Shown in pieces: positions 1 to 10,714 of a stretch of 64,000 bases of DNA (positions are counted from its first letter, which is position 1; the number at the start of each line of letters is the position of its first letter). Under the pieces are notes generated by a model. That model did not search any database and had not been told where the DNA came from. It was given only the letters and a program-made list of their open reading frames with translations. Position numbers and translations under genes: made by a program. The stretch comes from Strongyloides papillosus (taxonomy: Eukaryota; Nematoda; Chromadorea; Rhabditida; Strongyloididae), in NCBI GenBank assembly GCA_005656395.1, contig SRSI01000020.1, positions 124,001 through 188,000 on the forward strand. Direction: 5' to 3'.

Positions 1-1341
1 TTCTCCTCTTTTTTTAATGCTTTACTTGAATCCGTAATTTTCGACTCATACCTACGGATATCTACTTCAGATTTTTCCAATTTCTCCTTTTCCCCACTTA
101 GTTTATTCTTTAACTTGTCTCCTTTACTTCTTATCGCGTCAACGTTATCTTGTAAAGCCTTTAACTTTTCTTTCTCAGAAACTTGTGATTTTTCTATTTC
201 TTTGAGCTTTGCTTCACATTCTTTTGCTTCCTTATCAAGTCTATCTCTTTCTTGTTTCACTTCATCTCTGCGGTCAGAGTATTTACATATTTCCACCTGA
301 TGTTTAATGTTTGCGAAGAAGGATTGTGCGTTTTGTGCTTTGACATAACAAATACATTCTGCAGCGTCCTCTGCAAGTTTGTCTTTTTCTTCTTCTATTC
401 TCTGGAATCTTCCCATGAAAAGATTTTTCTTGACATTTAATTTCTCTATCCCATCAACTAATTTTTCAATAGGCTCTTTATATCTATTTGATCCAATTAT
501 ATCTTCAAGGTACTCTAACATTCCTGTCTCTCCTTCTTTTTTTCCTTTTGGGGGCATTAAAGCTAGTAATTCAACCTCTCCTTGAAGAATTAGGAACCTA
601 TTGTGTTCGAGATCAATTCCCTCTCTTTTCAACAACGTTTTGATGTCGCTATATTGCTTTGTTCTACCGTTATAACAATACTTGCTAGAATTGTCCTGAT
701 AAGCATACCTTCCAATACTAAAACTGCTATTCGGTACAGTTCTATAATTAACTTCATCCTAGAAAGAAGAAATAATGGGAACACTAAGTTACAGTAACTT
801 ACGATATCGTAGATTTTGACAAAGTTTATCTGGACATAGCAGTAGTCTATATTCTCTTTTCCATTTGAACTATGAATTAAAGAACTAAGTTTCTTAGACC
901 GAATGCTAGATGCACGAAATCCAAAGACAAAGAGTAGAGAATCAATTACATTAGATTTCCCCGAACCATTTGGGCCAATAATAGCAGAAAAATTCTAGAA
1001 AATAACGCAAATAAGTACTGACTTAAGATAGTAAAACTTACTTTATGTAGTGGACCAATAGTCTGTTTACCATAGTAACTTTTAAAATTTTCCACATCAA
1101 TAGATGAAATGATCAATCTTTGTCCGGTTCCATCGACACGCATACACGGCTCAGGTGGCGGAGGTATAACCATATTTAAGAGATCATCATTTTCGTTACT
1201 TATGTCAAATGACATATTAGGATTCCTTTCCGCAACATTCTCTCGCGCAACGGGTTCCGATGTATCCATTGCTTCGTCAGAACTCTCGTCAGTTGTATTA
1301 TGGTCAACATCCATGGCATCGTCATCAGGTAATTTAACCAT
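1..1341 (-). CDS. smc-4: SMC-4, condensin core ATPase (5' part; runs off the window)
   Basis: This is the N-terminal part of the condensin subunit SMC4, which with SMC2 forms the ATPase core that compacts mitotic chromosomes. Three exons are visible: 1341-1042, 994-803 and 758-1. The two introns are 47 and 44 bp, start with GTAAGT and are phase 0. An acidic, disordered N-terminus of about 75 residues precedes the head domain. The Walker A motif GPNGSGKSN is split off into exon 2, near residue 107. The family-typical run 'RFLILQGEVE' and the block 'LEYLEDIIG' follow. After these, a charged coiled-coil arm stays open to base 1. Only about 416 of roughly 1,500 expected residues are inside the window. 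The start is the first ATG in frame with the acidic leader. It is divergent from the DEF8 gene. The family call is secure, and SMC4 rather than SMC2 follows from the leader and the motif wording. Confidence 0.93.
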
Positions 1342-1356
1342 TTTTTGTTGTGAAAA

Positions 1357-1519
1357 TTTAAATCACTAGCATACAAATGTGCAAAGCTGTAAAGAATAAA
1401 TTTAATATAAATTGAATAAACACCAAAAATTTAAATATTTAAATCTCTGGTTAATCAAATGTGCAAAGCTACAGAGAACAAATTAAACAAAAAAATGGAT
1501 TAACGATGGAAATTTCTAT
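1357..1519. repeat. Two-unit degenerate tandem repeat (about 82 bp) upstream of smc-4
   Basis: Two adjacent stretches share the order ATTTAAATC, then CT, then CAAATGTGCAAAGCT followed by an A-rich tail. The CAAATGTGCAAAGCT cores begin near 1374 and 1456. They start about 16 bp upstream of the smc-4 ATG, so they fall in its 5' leader or promoter. No function can be read from them. Confidence 0.6.
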
Positions 1520-1549
1520 ATTTTTCTGTCTATAATGCGTGCACAGAAT

Positions 1550-1558
1550 TTTGGCGCG
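1550..1558 (+). promoter_or_regulatory. E2F-like site TTTGGCGCG upstream of smc-4
   Basis: The sequence TTTGGCGCG fits the E2F/DP consensus TTTSSCGC. It is one of very few CG-rich words in an extremely AT-rich spacer, and lies about 210 bp upstream of the start of smc-4, a cell-cycle gene. Binding is inferred from the match and position only. Confidence 0.4.
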
Positions 1559-2163
1559 TAATGACATTAACTAGCCAGCGACATAAATTTATATACATTA
1601 TACCACGCAAACTTTTGTGGTACAAAACAATCGTTGCAAAAGCAAGTTTTTACTAGTATGTTATTACATTGTAAAGTAATCATCAGAGAGACTGTCAACT
1701 ACGTCATTTGTACTGTGTATTTTGGATGATGGCCTTTTTCATAGGATGCGTTTATCTGATCGGCTGATCTATTGTATTATAGTTATCTCAATTTTTGAAA
1801 CACCTAACACTATCATACATATTTTATCATTTTTCCACTAGAAACATAAAAGTAGTAAAAAGAAATGATTATTCTCGTCACATGGGTCATATGGTGAATT
1901 AATTGTAGTAGAAAGAGCAATAATTATTAAATGCCTTATCTAAAGTTATGTCGTTTTTTGATAAGAGTGATAAAAATTCTATTTTTAGTCTTGTTATTTT
2001 ATCATAATTCTATTTTAGGAGATTATTAAGTCATTCATTTTTGTACTATAACACAAAAAGTTTGTCTACACTTACTATCATATTTTATATTTGTTTTTTA
2101 TTTTATTAAATATTTTAAAATTATTCTCTAAAATAAAGTTTTTATTCTATATTATTGAGTAGA

Positions 2164-3410
2164 ATGACAACGATATCAGATTTAATAAAACTGTTGCCAG
2201 AGGTAAGAGAAGGCGTTGATACTTACATGAAGAATGATGAGAATTTTAAAAATGTGGAAAACGCCGAGATGCATGCAATAGTTAAAACATGTAATAACTT
2301 GTTAACAGATGAAAAGCGGAAAGATTCAATAACTTTCAGGGAAGAGGTTATGTCATTATTAGTGGCAACAAAGTGGGAATTATTTCAATTAAAGGTTTCT
2401 TTTTCTGAATTTCTATGCAATGTAGTTTTACAATATTTTAGGATCCTTCAATAAATAAAGATGAATTTGAAGAAGTGATATGTATAAAAGATCACCAATT
2501 TGTGAGGAGGCCTGATTTTGGAGATAACCCTACCTGTGAATGTTGTAGATCTCAAATATGGCGAAGGCTACAAAATTACTATCGTTGTAAATTATGTGGT
2601 TTTAAATGTCATTTTTCCTGTACAAATAATGTTCATAGAAAATGTATGGGATTAAAATTTCGGAGTCCTGATTTTAAAGTTATTCTTGATATAAGACCTG
2701 AGACAAGTTTATATGAACAAAATTTTCAGTGTTATGATTGCGGTAAGGAGATTGTATTGGATGATCTTGATAATAAATGTGAAATGGCAAAGTTATGTGA
2801 TTATACAGGAAAATATTTTTGTAGCAAGTGTCACTGGGATGATGAAATGCCTATTCCAGCTAGGTTAGCACTAAATACAGATAGCAGAAAAAGAGGTGTT
2901 TCAAGATCAAGTAAGGAAATTCTTCAGTATATATTCAGAAAACCACTAATTAAAGCTGAAGATAAAAATAGAACAGCTTTTTGTATTGACGATGACTTAA
3001 ATCCAATGAAGAAATACAGAGAAGATATTATGAGGATGAAGCGTTACTTTTCTGCATGTAATCACGCAAGTTGTTGTGAGTTTGTCAAATTATTGCGAGG
3101 TTTTCAACATTATATTGAAACATCAGATTTGTATTCATTGAAAGATTTATATGAAATAAAAAAGGGGAAACTAGTAGAAAATCTTGGGAAAATTCTAACA
3201 AATTTCCGTAAACACATTTCTTCTGGCTGTGATACATGTGAAAAACTGGGATATATTTGTGAATTATGTAGTGATAAGGAAGTAATTTATCCTTTCAATG
3301 AAGGTGTTGTACAATGTTGTTATTGCTCAAATGGATATCACATCCGGTGTTTTTTACGTGTTAGTGCTAAATGCCCCAAATGTGAAAGATTAAAATCAGA
3401 TAATGATTAA
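2164..3410 (+). CDS. def-8: DEF8/Rubicon-family zinc-binding protein
   Basis: This is a 399-residue homologue of DEF8, a relative of PLEKHM1 and Rubicon. In mammals these act at late endosomes and lysosomes with Rab7. Exons are 2164-2394 and 2442-3410, with a 47 bp phase-0 intron. A C1-type zinc finger begins near residue 90 (H..., CECC, CKLCGFKCHFSC, C). A second cysteine-rich Rubicon-homology region fills the C-terminus, with the pairs CDTC, CELC, CCYC and CPKC and the stretch 'GYHIRCFLR'. The start is the ATG at 2164; the in-frame TTG upstream is ignored. The stop lies 56 bp from the stop of the convergent neighbour, so the 3' UTRs probably overlap. The family is clear. The exact role in the worm is inferred from mammals. 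Confidence 0.85.
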
Positions 3411-3466
3411 TATTTTATTTTAATACATCATAATAGTTTTTATAATTGTACATATTGTGTAAATAA

Positions 3467-5314
3467 TTAATTTTCCTCAACACAGCATATTTTCGATCGT
3501 CTATTTCTTGTTGTAATACATATATTACCATTACTACATTGTCTATCTTTACATAACTCTCCTGTTTCAGCATATCCAGAGGGACATCTGTTATTACCTT
3601 TACAACAAGCACCAATACTATGATCGCAAAATGATCCTTGACTACAATCAGAAGTTCTGTTACATGACATAATTTGACCATCACTGTTGACTAAAGGTGA
3701 ACCTTTTATTCCAACTTTACATTCTAGTTTTGTACATGCACCATCCTCATGAATCCAACCAGGTGGGCATGAGCAAATATTTTTTATACAATCCATTGCA
3801 TTTATCATATCAAATAGTGATGTTGGTGGTATAATTTTAGTAAGTTTTTTTCTTCCCATACATTGGTCGTCAAATAAACAACTTTCTCCATAAAAAGCAA
3901 TTGGGTAACAATTTCCATCAATATAAACATCTTCAGGTGATACACATGGTTTTGGACAACATATATCTTTGGAACCATATAATGGATCTGAATGACAGTA
4001 ATATTGGTCAAATGGACAATTAGCGCAGCCGAAATTTGGACCAATCGAAGAATGATGTGGTAAGCCAACAGGACATATAGGAATATTTTTTGATGGTTTG
4101 GGACAACAAAATCCTTGGTATAAATTAGGTGTTTTTGGTGTATCAAAAACAGGAACACAATAATGTGTATCGGGACAATCTTCTGTAGCTATATCGTCAC
4201 GTACTACAATATTATTTAATTCTTCATAATCATCGAACTCGAATTTCGTAAGATTTATTGGTCCTCTATCGATTACAGGTTCACTATACATAGGAATATT
4301 ATTTCTTTCAATAACATCAATTAAATAATTATCATCAAGTTTAGTACTTTCTGGATAGAAACCTGTATAATATGTTGAACGCGTTGAATATGTAGTACAT
4401 GATTGAATTCTATCTTTATCATCTTTTAGTGGTTTGGCATCATTTAAACATGAGTAATTTGTTGGTATACAACCACCATTTGAATCTTTTTCAAATCCTG
4501 GTTTACAGGTACATTTATTCATTATACATTGTGAGAATGCAGAACTACATTCAACATCCGTTGTACAACGTTCTTGTAAACGTCTTCTAGTTCTTTTACA
4601 ATGTTTACCGGTACTATCAACGGAATATCCCATTTCTTTGATACACACACATTTACAATTTACTCCTTTGGAACATTCACATGAAGCTCCTGTACCACAA
4701 CCTTTTTCTTTTGAACAAGTTTCTCCAACTAATGAATATGAATATTCTTTTATATTTATAACAATGTTAGGAAATTGTGGATCTTCACTTGAACAACAAA
4801 ATCCAGTTACATTATGACATATAGATCCAATAGGACAACTAATAGATGGAAGACCACGCAATTGACAGATTAGTGGTTTTCTATTTTGTGAATTAATTAA
4901 AGGTTTCGAAGGAATGGGACATGTTCTAATTTTTGTACAACAAATACCATAATTGGGATTACATATTCCACTTCCAGAACAAACATTAGTATAGTCACAA
5001 GTTTCATAAATATTACCTTTTGTTTTAATTGGTGTACCACCACCAGGACATAATTGCAAAGAGTTAATTTGAACTGTTGATTCAATATCGAAAGGAAAAC
5101 ATGCTTTTTTGTATTGTGTATCGACTCTACCAAAAAAACATAATTCTCCTTCTTGACATTCTTGATTTGTAGCACAATTATCTTTTCTACATTTTCTATC
5201 ACTACAAAAATTACCAAAGCCACAATCTTTAGTAGTCCTACAAATGGCACCAAGAATTGAGTTAACTTTTTGAATATGAAACAAAACAACAATAAAAATA
5301 TATATTGTTTTCAT
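3467..5314 (-). CDS. Secreted cysteine-rich protein with EB/lustrin-type modules
   Basis: This is a single exon of 615 residues. A signal peptide (about residues 1-19, hydrophobic core IYIFIVVLF) is followed by many cysteine-rich modules. Recurrent patterns of the type C-P-x-G-x2-C..C and FCC or ICC (for example 'GICCTK', 'GFCCSSE', 'KICCVEE') resemble the EB and lustrin-like cysteine modules that are common in nematode secreted and cuticle or matrix proteins. No transmembrane segment is seen after the signal peptide, so secretion is likely. No catalytic motif is visible and the biological role is unknown. The ATG follows an AT-rich leader and gives a well-formed signal peptide, which supports this start. 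Confidence 0.8.
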   Translation of the reverse strand: MKTIYIFIVVLFHIQKVNSILGAICRTTKDCGFGNFCSDRKCRKDNCATNQECQEGELCFFGRVDTQYKKACFPFDIESTVQINSLQLCPGGGTPIKTKGNIYETCDYTNVCSGSGICNPNYGICCTKIRTCPIPSKPLINSQNRKPLICQLRGLPSISCPIGSICHNVTGFCCSSEDPQFPNIVINIKEYSYSLVGETCSKEKGCGTGASCECSKGVNCKCVCIKEMGYSVDSTGKHCKRTRRRLQERCTTDVECSSAFSQCIMNKCTCKPGFEKDSNGGCIPTNYSCLNDAKPLKDDKDRIQSCTTYSTRSTYYTGFYPESTKLDDNYLIDVIERNNIPMYSEPVIDRGPINLTKFEFDDYEELNNIVVRDDIATEDCPDTHYCVPVFDTPKTPNLYQGFCCPKPSKNIPICPVGLPHHSSIGPNFGCANCPFDQYYCHSDPLYGSKDICCPKPCVSPEDVYIDGNCYPIAFYGESCLFDDQCMGRKKLTKIIPPTSLFDMINAMDCIKNICSCPPGWIHEDGACTKLECKVGIKGSPLVNSDGQIMSCNRTSDCSQGSFCDHSIGACCKGNNRCPSGYAETGELCKDRQCSNGNICITTRNRRSKICCVEEN

Positions 5315-6176
5315 AATTTATTTGTAAAAATAAATAAATTCTAGATAAAGATATAGTTTGAAATGATAGAGATTAAATATTTTGATGAACTGAATCAGTG
5401 CTTGGTATTAATAAGCATATATACTTTTGAACAATTGGTTTGATATATAAATTATTTGTTTTTATAAAATATTATTGTCTATACATTATGAGTAAATCAT
5501 ACATGAATAACAGATTTGATCAGTAGAGACAACATTTATTTTCGGTTTATATTCTTTGAAATTCTATATTATTTTATTTAAGGAAGTTTAGTTTATATAG
5601 AGGTAAATTATTTTTACAGGTGTCGAGAATTGATATTTATGTTACATTAATGATGAAATGTTTACTTTATAGGAATCAGTTTTTTATATTGAAACATTAC
5701 TCATTCGTCGTGATATTTTTTTAAATACTATTATCTACAAATCTTTTATTCTTTCTTAATCATGAAAGTTAAGATTGTTATTTGAAATGAATTTATAGTT
5801 TAAAATGTTTATCATATCAATTTTAGATTTTTCTGAAGAAAATTAAAAAGTAGGATTGATTTTGTTTTATATAAAAATTCTATGTTTTTTATATGTCATC
5901 AAATATAAAAGTACTTTGAAAAATCTTTTGATTAAGTTCAATGTTAAAAAAATGAAAACAAAAGTGTATTTTTTTAAAATAGCATAAAGGGCAATTAAAT
6001 TAGTGTAGATTCTATAGACTAATATATCATTTGTTAATTTTCAAGCTTCAATAGAAAGTTCAAAATTAATTATTACTATTTCACGCATCAAAAGAAAAAT
6101 TGAACGAAAATTTAATTAAATTATCATTAAGAAATAATAAAAAAAGAAATAATAACATATTTAATTTGTGTTTCAG
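5315..6176. other. Intergenic spacer, no gene seen
   Basis: This AT-rich spacer lies between the 5' end of the cysteine-rich gene and the 3' end of the chemoreceptor gene. The plus strand is locally richer in G than C (the line at 5581 has 13 G and 2 C by eye). No coding signal is seen beyond short antisense frames. Confidence 0.6.
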
Positions 6177-7227
6177 CTACTTATTAGTATGCTTAATACC
6201 TAATCCAGCATCAAAAACATTATGGTTTCCAGAAATTTTATTAATTCTCCATAACTTAAAAGAACACAATGCCTTTCTCAAGGGTTTACAAGTAAAAAGT
6301 AATATCCACATTGAAGGAAAAATTGTAATGTCATTAACAATCGGAAATATCATAACCATAACGTAGAATTTATCATATTCTTTCTTTTGACTAAATACTC
6401 CAGAAACATACTATGAAAATATAAATTATTTATTCAACAATTTACAACTTTAAAAAACATACATTGTCAACGATTAAGATTAACTGTCCTATAGAGCAAA
6501 TAAGAGCTGTGATAAAAAATTTTTTTTCCTTCTCATATTTATTTTTTTCACTTTGATTATATAAGTTTGTCCGAGACTGTATTTTTTTATATCTTAATTT
6601 AATCTTTATCAAAAAATATAAGATAAGAGAATTTACAATGCTTGTTAAAATCAAAAAAATTAATGATAATGTTGACATAACAAGAAATGAATTATACCAT
6701 CCTGCATTATTAGAAAACCACTTTGCTCGGAAACCTATATTAATATCTCTTGTATCTTGGGGAATATAACACATCTTATCACATAATATTGGCCATGTTA
6801 AAGCAAATGCTATCAAAAAAGTTACTATTAAAATAATAATCAAATATTTGTTCCATAATGCCTTGTGCTTCATTGGAATTATAATAGAAGTTAAAATATT
6901 TAAATTTAGTATGAGTGTTAATATTAATTTGACGATAGTAGTGAAATTTCTTAGAAATTCAAATGCTCGTACATCAACTTGATTGTTACTGAATCTTTCA
7001 TAAACCGATATTAGAATTCCATAGTTAGGAAAACGGTGATGAAAAGTAAATACAACATATGATAAGATATCAACAAGGCTAATCCAAAATAATATAGAAT
7101 AAAAAGATTGGGTGAATTTGAATCTATTTTGGCCAACTTTTAATATTAATGTTATAATAATTAATAGAATAATAGATGGTAATTCAAAAATTGTTATAGA
7201 AATAAAAATAATATTTTGATATATCAT
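6177..7227 (-). CDS. Serpentine (seven-helix) chemoreceptor, SRG/SRV-like
   Basis: This is a nematode chemosensory-type G-protein-coupled receptor of 332 residues. Exon 1 (7227-6463) supplies six hydrophobic helices. A 52 bp intron (GTATGT...TTTCATAG) leads to exon 2 (6410-6177), which adds the seventh helix ('IFPSMWILLF') and a basic tail. Without exon 2 the frame would stop just after helix 6, so the two-exon model is preferred. SRG/SRV-like traits are the proline in the first helix, a 'P-x-K-H-x-x-x-W' after helix 3, and an 'E-K-x-F-F' leading into helix 6. Ligand and class are not certain. Such genes usually act in sensory neurons. Confidence 0.75.
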
Positions 7228-8044
7228 ATTTGGAAGTTATTTTGATGCTAAATTTTATAAATAACCTTTTATTTAATAATATATAAATTACAATTTTTTT
7301 AGATTATTAAAATCCAAGTTAGCATTGCTTCAATTAGCAGATTTATGTGAAAATTGTTATGAAATATGGTAAAAGTGTATTTGTTTGCTTGTGAATAAAT
7401 GAATAAAAGTTATGCATGGTATTAAAGATTAAGTTACGTAATTAGGGGTATCTTTTAGTTGTGGAAATATTTCAAAAAATAATTATATTCTATGTGTTTA
7501 ATTATTAAAAATTCCTTTTATGTGGTACAAGTTTATATTTATTAAAAAAATTTTTAGTTATAATAGGATAAACAAAGTTATATTTAGATTTTTAATACTT
7601 AAAAATTTCAATAAATTTAAAATTCTATTTTCTTTGTCCAAAATAATAGATAACACACGCAAATTTCAGTCAATCAACACGAACTGAAATTATACTTATA
7701 TAAATTATTAAAGAAAATTGAGAAAACAAATTTAGAATACTAGTGTGACAAGTATAAAAATAATTATGATTAATATTAAAACTTTGCACTGATTATAAAG
7801 AGAAATTATGAAACATCCTTTCATGTAATGATTTGAGTTCAGTTAAAATAATAATTTTAAATGGTATTTATCATAAAGTTGTATTTTATTTTTTATTTAA
7901 AAAATATCTTAAATGTTTATTAGTTATAGAAGGAAAAATAGGTTATAAAATATTTTTATTTTTGTGATAATATAGGTAGTCTGTTATTAGATTCTAATGT
8001 AAAGAATATTTATTAAATTAAGTTATTAAAAAAAATTATGGTTG
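7228..8044. other. Intergenic spacer, no gene seen
   Basis: AT-rich spacer between the chemoreceptor start and the 3' end of the small basic gene. I see homopolymer tracts only. Confidence 0.6.
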
Positions 8045-8605
8045 TTATGTATATCCATATCTCACATTAAGCTTTCTTACTCTTAAAGGATATCTCCTAT
8101 TTGAAGATTCTTGCTTTTTTCGTATTTCTAAAATTTCTTCCCAAAGTCCTTCCCCTAGGTGGAAAGTATTTCTTAGCATTAAAGATTTGTCTGAGGAGAA
8201 TATTGACCTTCTGGATCGTTTGGGTCGTCCTAAGGGTGTGTTTCCTCTCGAAACTCGACCTTCTTTAACCCTATTAATATTTTGATTTCTTCCAATATTT
8301 TTTATCCTTTCTTCACTTCTGGTTTCATCATATCCTACTACATTTTTTTGTTGATTTTCAAAAGAAATTCTTTTTTTATTTTCTTTTCTAGCTAAACATT
8401 TTCTTGTAAAATTTCTTGTAATATGGACTGATTTATTTTCCTTTCTTCTAAGTCTATTTGAAAACGACTCTCGAATTAAGCTACTTGGTACCTTTTTTGG
8501 TCTTAGAACACGAGATCCTTCAGCCTTGTTACTTCTATCTAAAGACATCATATTGCTTTCATTTCCTTCTGATGGAATAAGCATAAAGTTATCCATGTTT
8601 TGCAT
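8045..8605 (-). CDS. Small basic protein, function unknown
   Basis: From the first ATG this is 186 residues. The frame stays open upstream to 8725, and a possible acceptor (TATTTTAAAG) lies in that stretch, so an upstream exon is possible. The protein is rich in Arg and Lys, with an AT-hook-like 'GRPKRSRR' near the middle. Its C-terminus, 'NRRYPLRVRKLNVRYGYT', loosely recalls the Arg-rich end of CENP-C-type motifs, but the key tryptophan is missing. Composition suggests a nuclear or nucleic-acid-associated protein. No family is recognised. It stands alone in a gene-poor stretch. Confidence 0.5.
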   Translation of the reverse strand: MQNMDNFMLIPSEGNESNMMSLDRSNKAEGSRVLRPKKVPSSLIRESFSNRLRRKENKSVHITRNFTRKCLARKENKKRISFENQQKNVVGYDETRSEERIKNIGRNQNINRVKEGRVSRGNTPLGRPKRSRRSIFSSDKSLMLRNTFHLGEGLWEEILEIRKKQESSNRRYPLRVRKLNVRYGYT

Positions 8606-10714
8606 TAGTAAGTAGTATTTAATAGTCCTTTGTACCTTGCGAGCAAACTCTGCTTGCCAAAATAACAAAGAATTTAAGACTAAATCTTGTCGGAAAATAG
8701 CCTTTAAAATATATGTTTTTACCAATTAAATTTAAATAATAAATGTGACAAATCACTGCGATTGTTTTTGAATAATTACAATATAATTAGTTTTCAAAAT
8801 TTTAGATATTATTTTATTTAAAAATAAAATTATATATTCATTTTTTATTATAGATATAAATGTATATAAAAAAATTAGTAATTAAATAAAATTATTAATA
8901 ATCTTGTTACATTAATGCTTGTATTTGATATTCTCATTGAGTAAAAATTTTAATTAAAACGTCTTTTACCACAATTTCTTCTTTACTGAAACACTTTTTT
9001 CAAATATCTATTTTATATTTATTTTTTATTGATACCCACTTAACTTAAGAAATAATTAGTTATTGCTTTTTGTTAACGATTAATATATTAATTTTTTAAA
9101 AAATAAAAACTTTTAAAATGGTTTTATGAATGAGCTTAGGAGAATTGACATTAATTTTCTCCATAATTTTTATTCAATAAGTTGGATTATATTTATGCGT
9201 ATAATTTAAAAATTGCTTTTTTATAAAACTCCACTAAGTTTTATATTTAACACTGTATAAGATATTTGGTTAATTTTGATGTACTTATAGATGTCTAGCA
9301 AATAAATATTATATTATAAGACTCCTAATAACAATATTTTAACTTGGGAAATAATTTTTTTTTGATATTTTCCAAAAGAAAATAAATAAAATTATATCAT
9401 AAACATGTATGTTAATGTGTATTCAAAAAGGTTTCATTAAAAATATATGTTATAAATTATATATTTTTTAAATTAACTATAAAAATTTTATTTACAAATT
9501 TAATAAAGAGAATGTCAATGTCAAAATGAATATTTACATAATTACTCAATGTTTTCATAACTATATTTTTATACTCATAACATTATTATAAAATAATTAA
9601 AGAAATCTCAATTGTTAAAACACATATTATCTATCTAATTATTTTAAAGTCAAAGTGATCTAAAGTTTGTCTATCCTTATATATTCAATTAAATAAAATT
9701 GCTTCTAAATTGATATTAAAAGATAATACAATGGTATAATATATAAAGAAGTTTTCAACCTCATAATTTTGGGTACCATTTAATTATGAAAATCTAAAAT
9801 AAAACATGACCTTATTGGTGCACCTTAAATTAGTGCCTTTATTATTATATATCTAAATTAACAACATTAAAATAATTAAAATATTCAATCACCTCATTTA
9901 TAATATTTCTTTTGAAATGAAGACAGACACCATTATACTATACCTATATATTTTTAATAATTTTCGTCTGTATATTTAAACTATATTTTTAAACTACAAA
10001 GAAGTTGTAGAAATTTTAATAGAAATACTTTATATAAATAGTTTAATAATTAAATAATAATGTACTTTAAAATGAAAATAATTTTCTAATTTTAGCCATT
10101 TTATTATTTACATATCTCATCAACAAAAATTTTTTTAATAAGATATAAAATATTATACATGATATTTATTGAAATCACGAATATTAGGGTTTTATATTTA
10201 TAGATGCATAATTTGCACACAATTCACAGATATTTGGATTCTATACCTGGAACAAACTTCATCATAACACTAACAATATCATATTTATTTTTTTATCACT
10301 ATCAAAAACTTGTCTGCCTCAATTTCTTAATATTACCTCAACTATCCATATTTTAAAAAAATCAAAGAACATCTTCTTACACTTGAATAATTGTTTTTAT
10401 ATTCTACTATTTATTTTTATTTGCCATAAGATTCACTATACAATCATCTTATTATATAGAGATATAAAAAAGATATCATGATTTTTAATAGTCCATTGTT
10501 ATATTCTAAATCTATTTTAATATTTCTTTATCTTTTAGTAGACAATATTTTTTTGTTAATAATACAAGTGGTTCTCCTAAGGATCGGGCTTTTATAAATA
10601 TTTCATATAAATATCCATCTACCACAATTCTTAATCATCATATATTCTTTTTAGAAGCTTTTTGCAATTACTATATATATTGAATATTTTTAAAATATTA
10701 TTATTACTTCAATA
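8606..10714. other. Intergenic spacer upstream of the migration-18-like gene
   Basis: About 2 kb of very AT-rich DNA. Apart from the frame continuing upstream of the basic gene (to 8725), I see no gene. From about 9.5 kb the plus strand has clearly more C than G (lines at 9541 and 10261: 1 G/7 C and 2 G/13 C by eye). A possible TATA-like TTTATAAATA lies near 10590, about 120 bp upstream of the next start. Confidence 0.55.

Noticed and set aside
6100..6366. Plus-strand open frame of 88 codons
   Set aside because: Antisense shadow of the second exon of the chemoreceptor; Asn/Lys-rich start without a feature.
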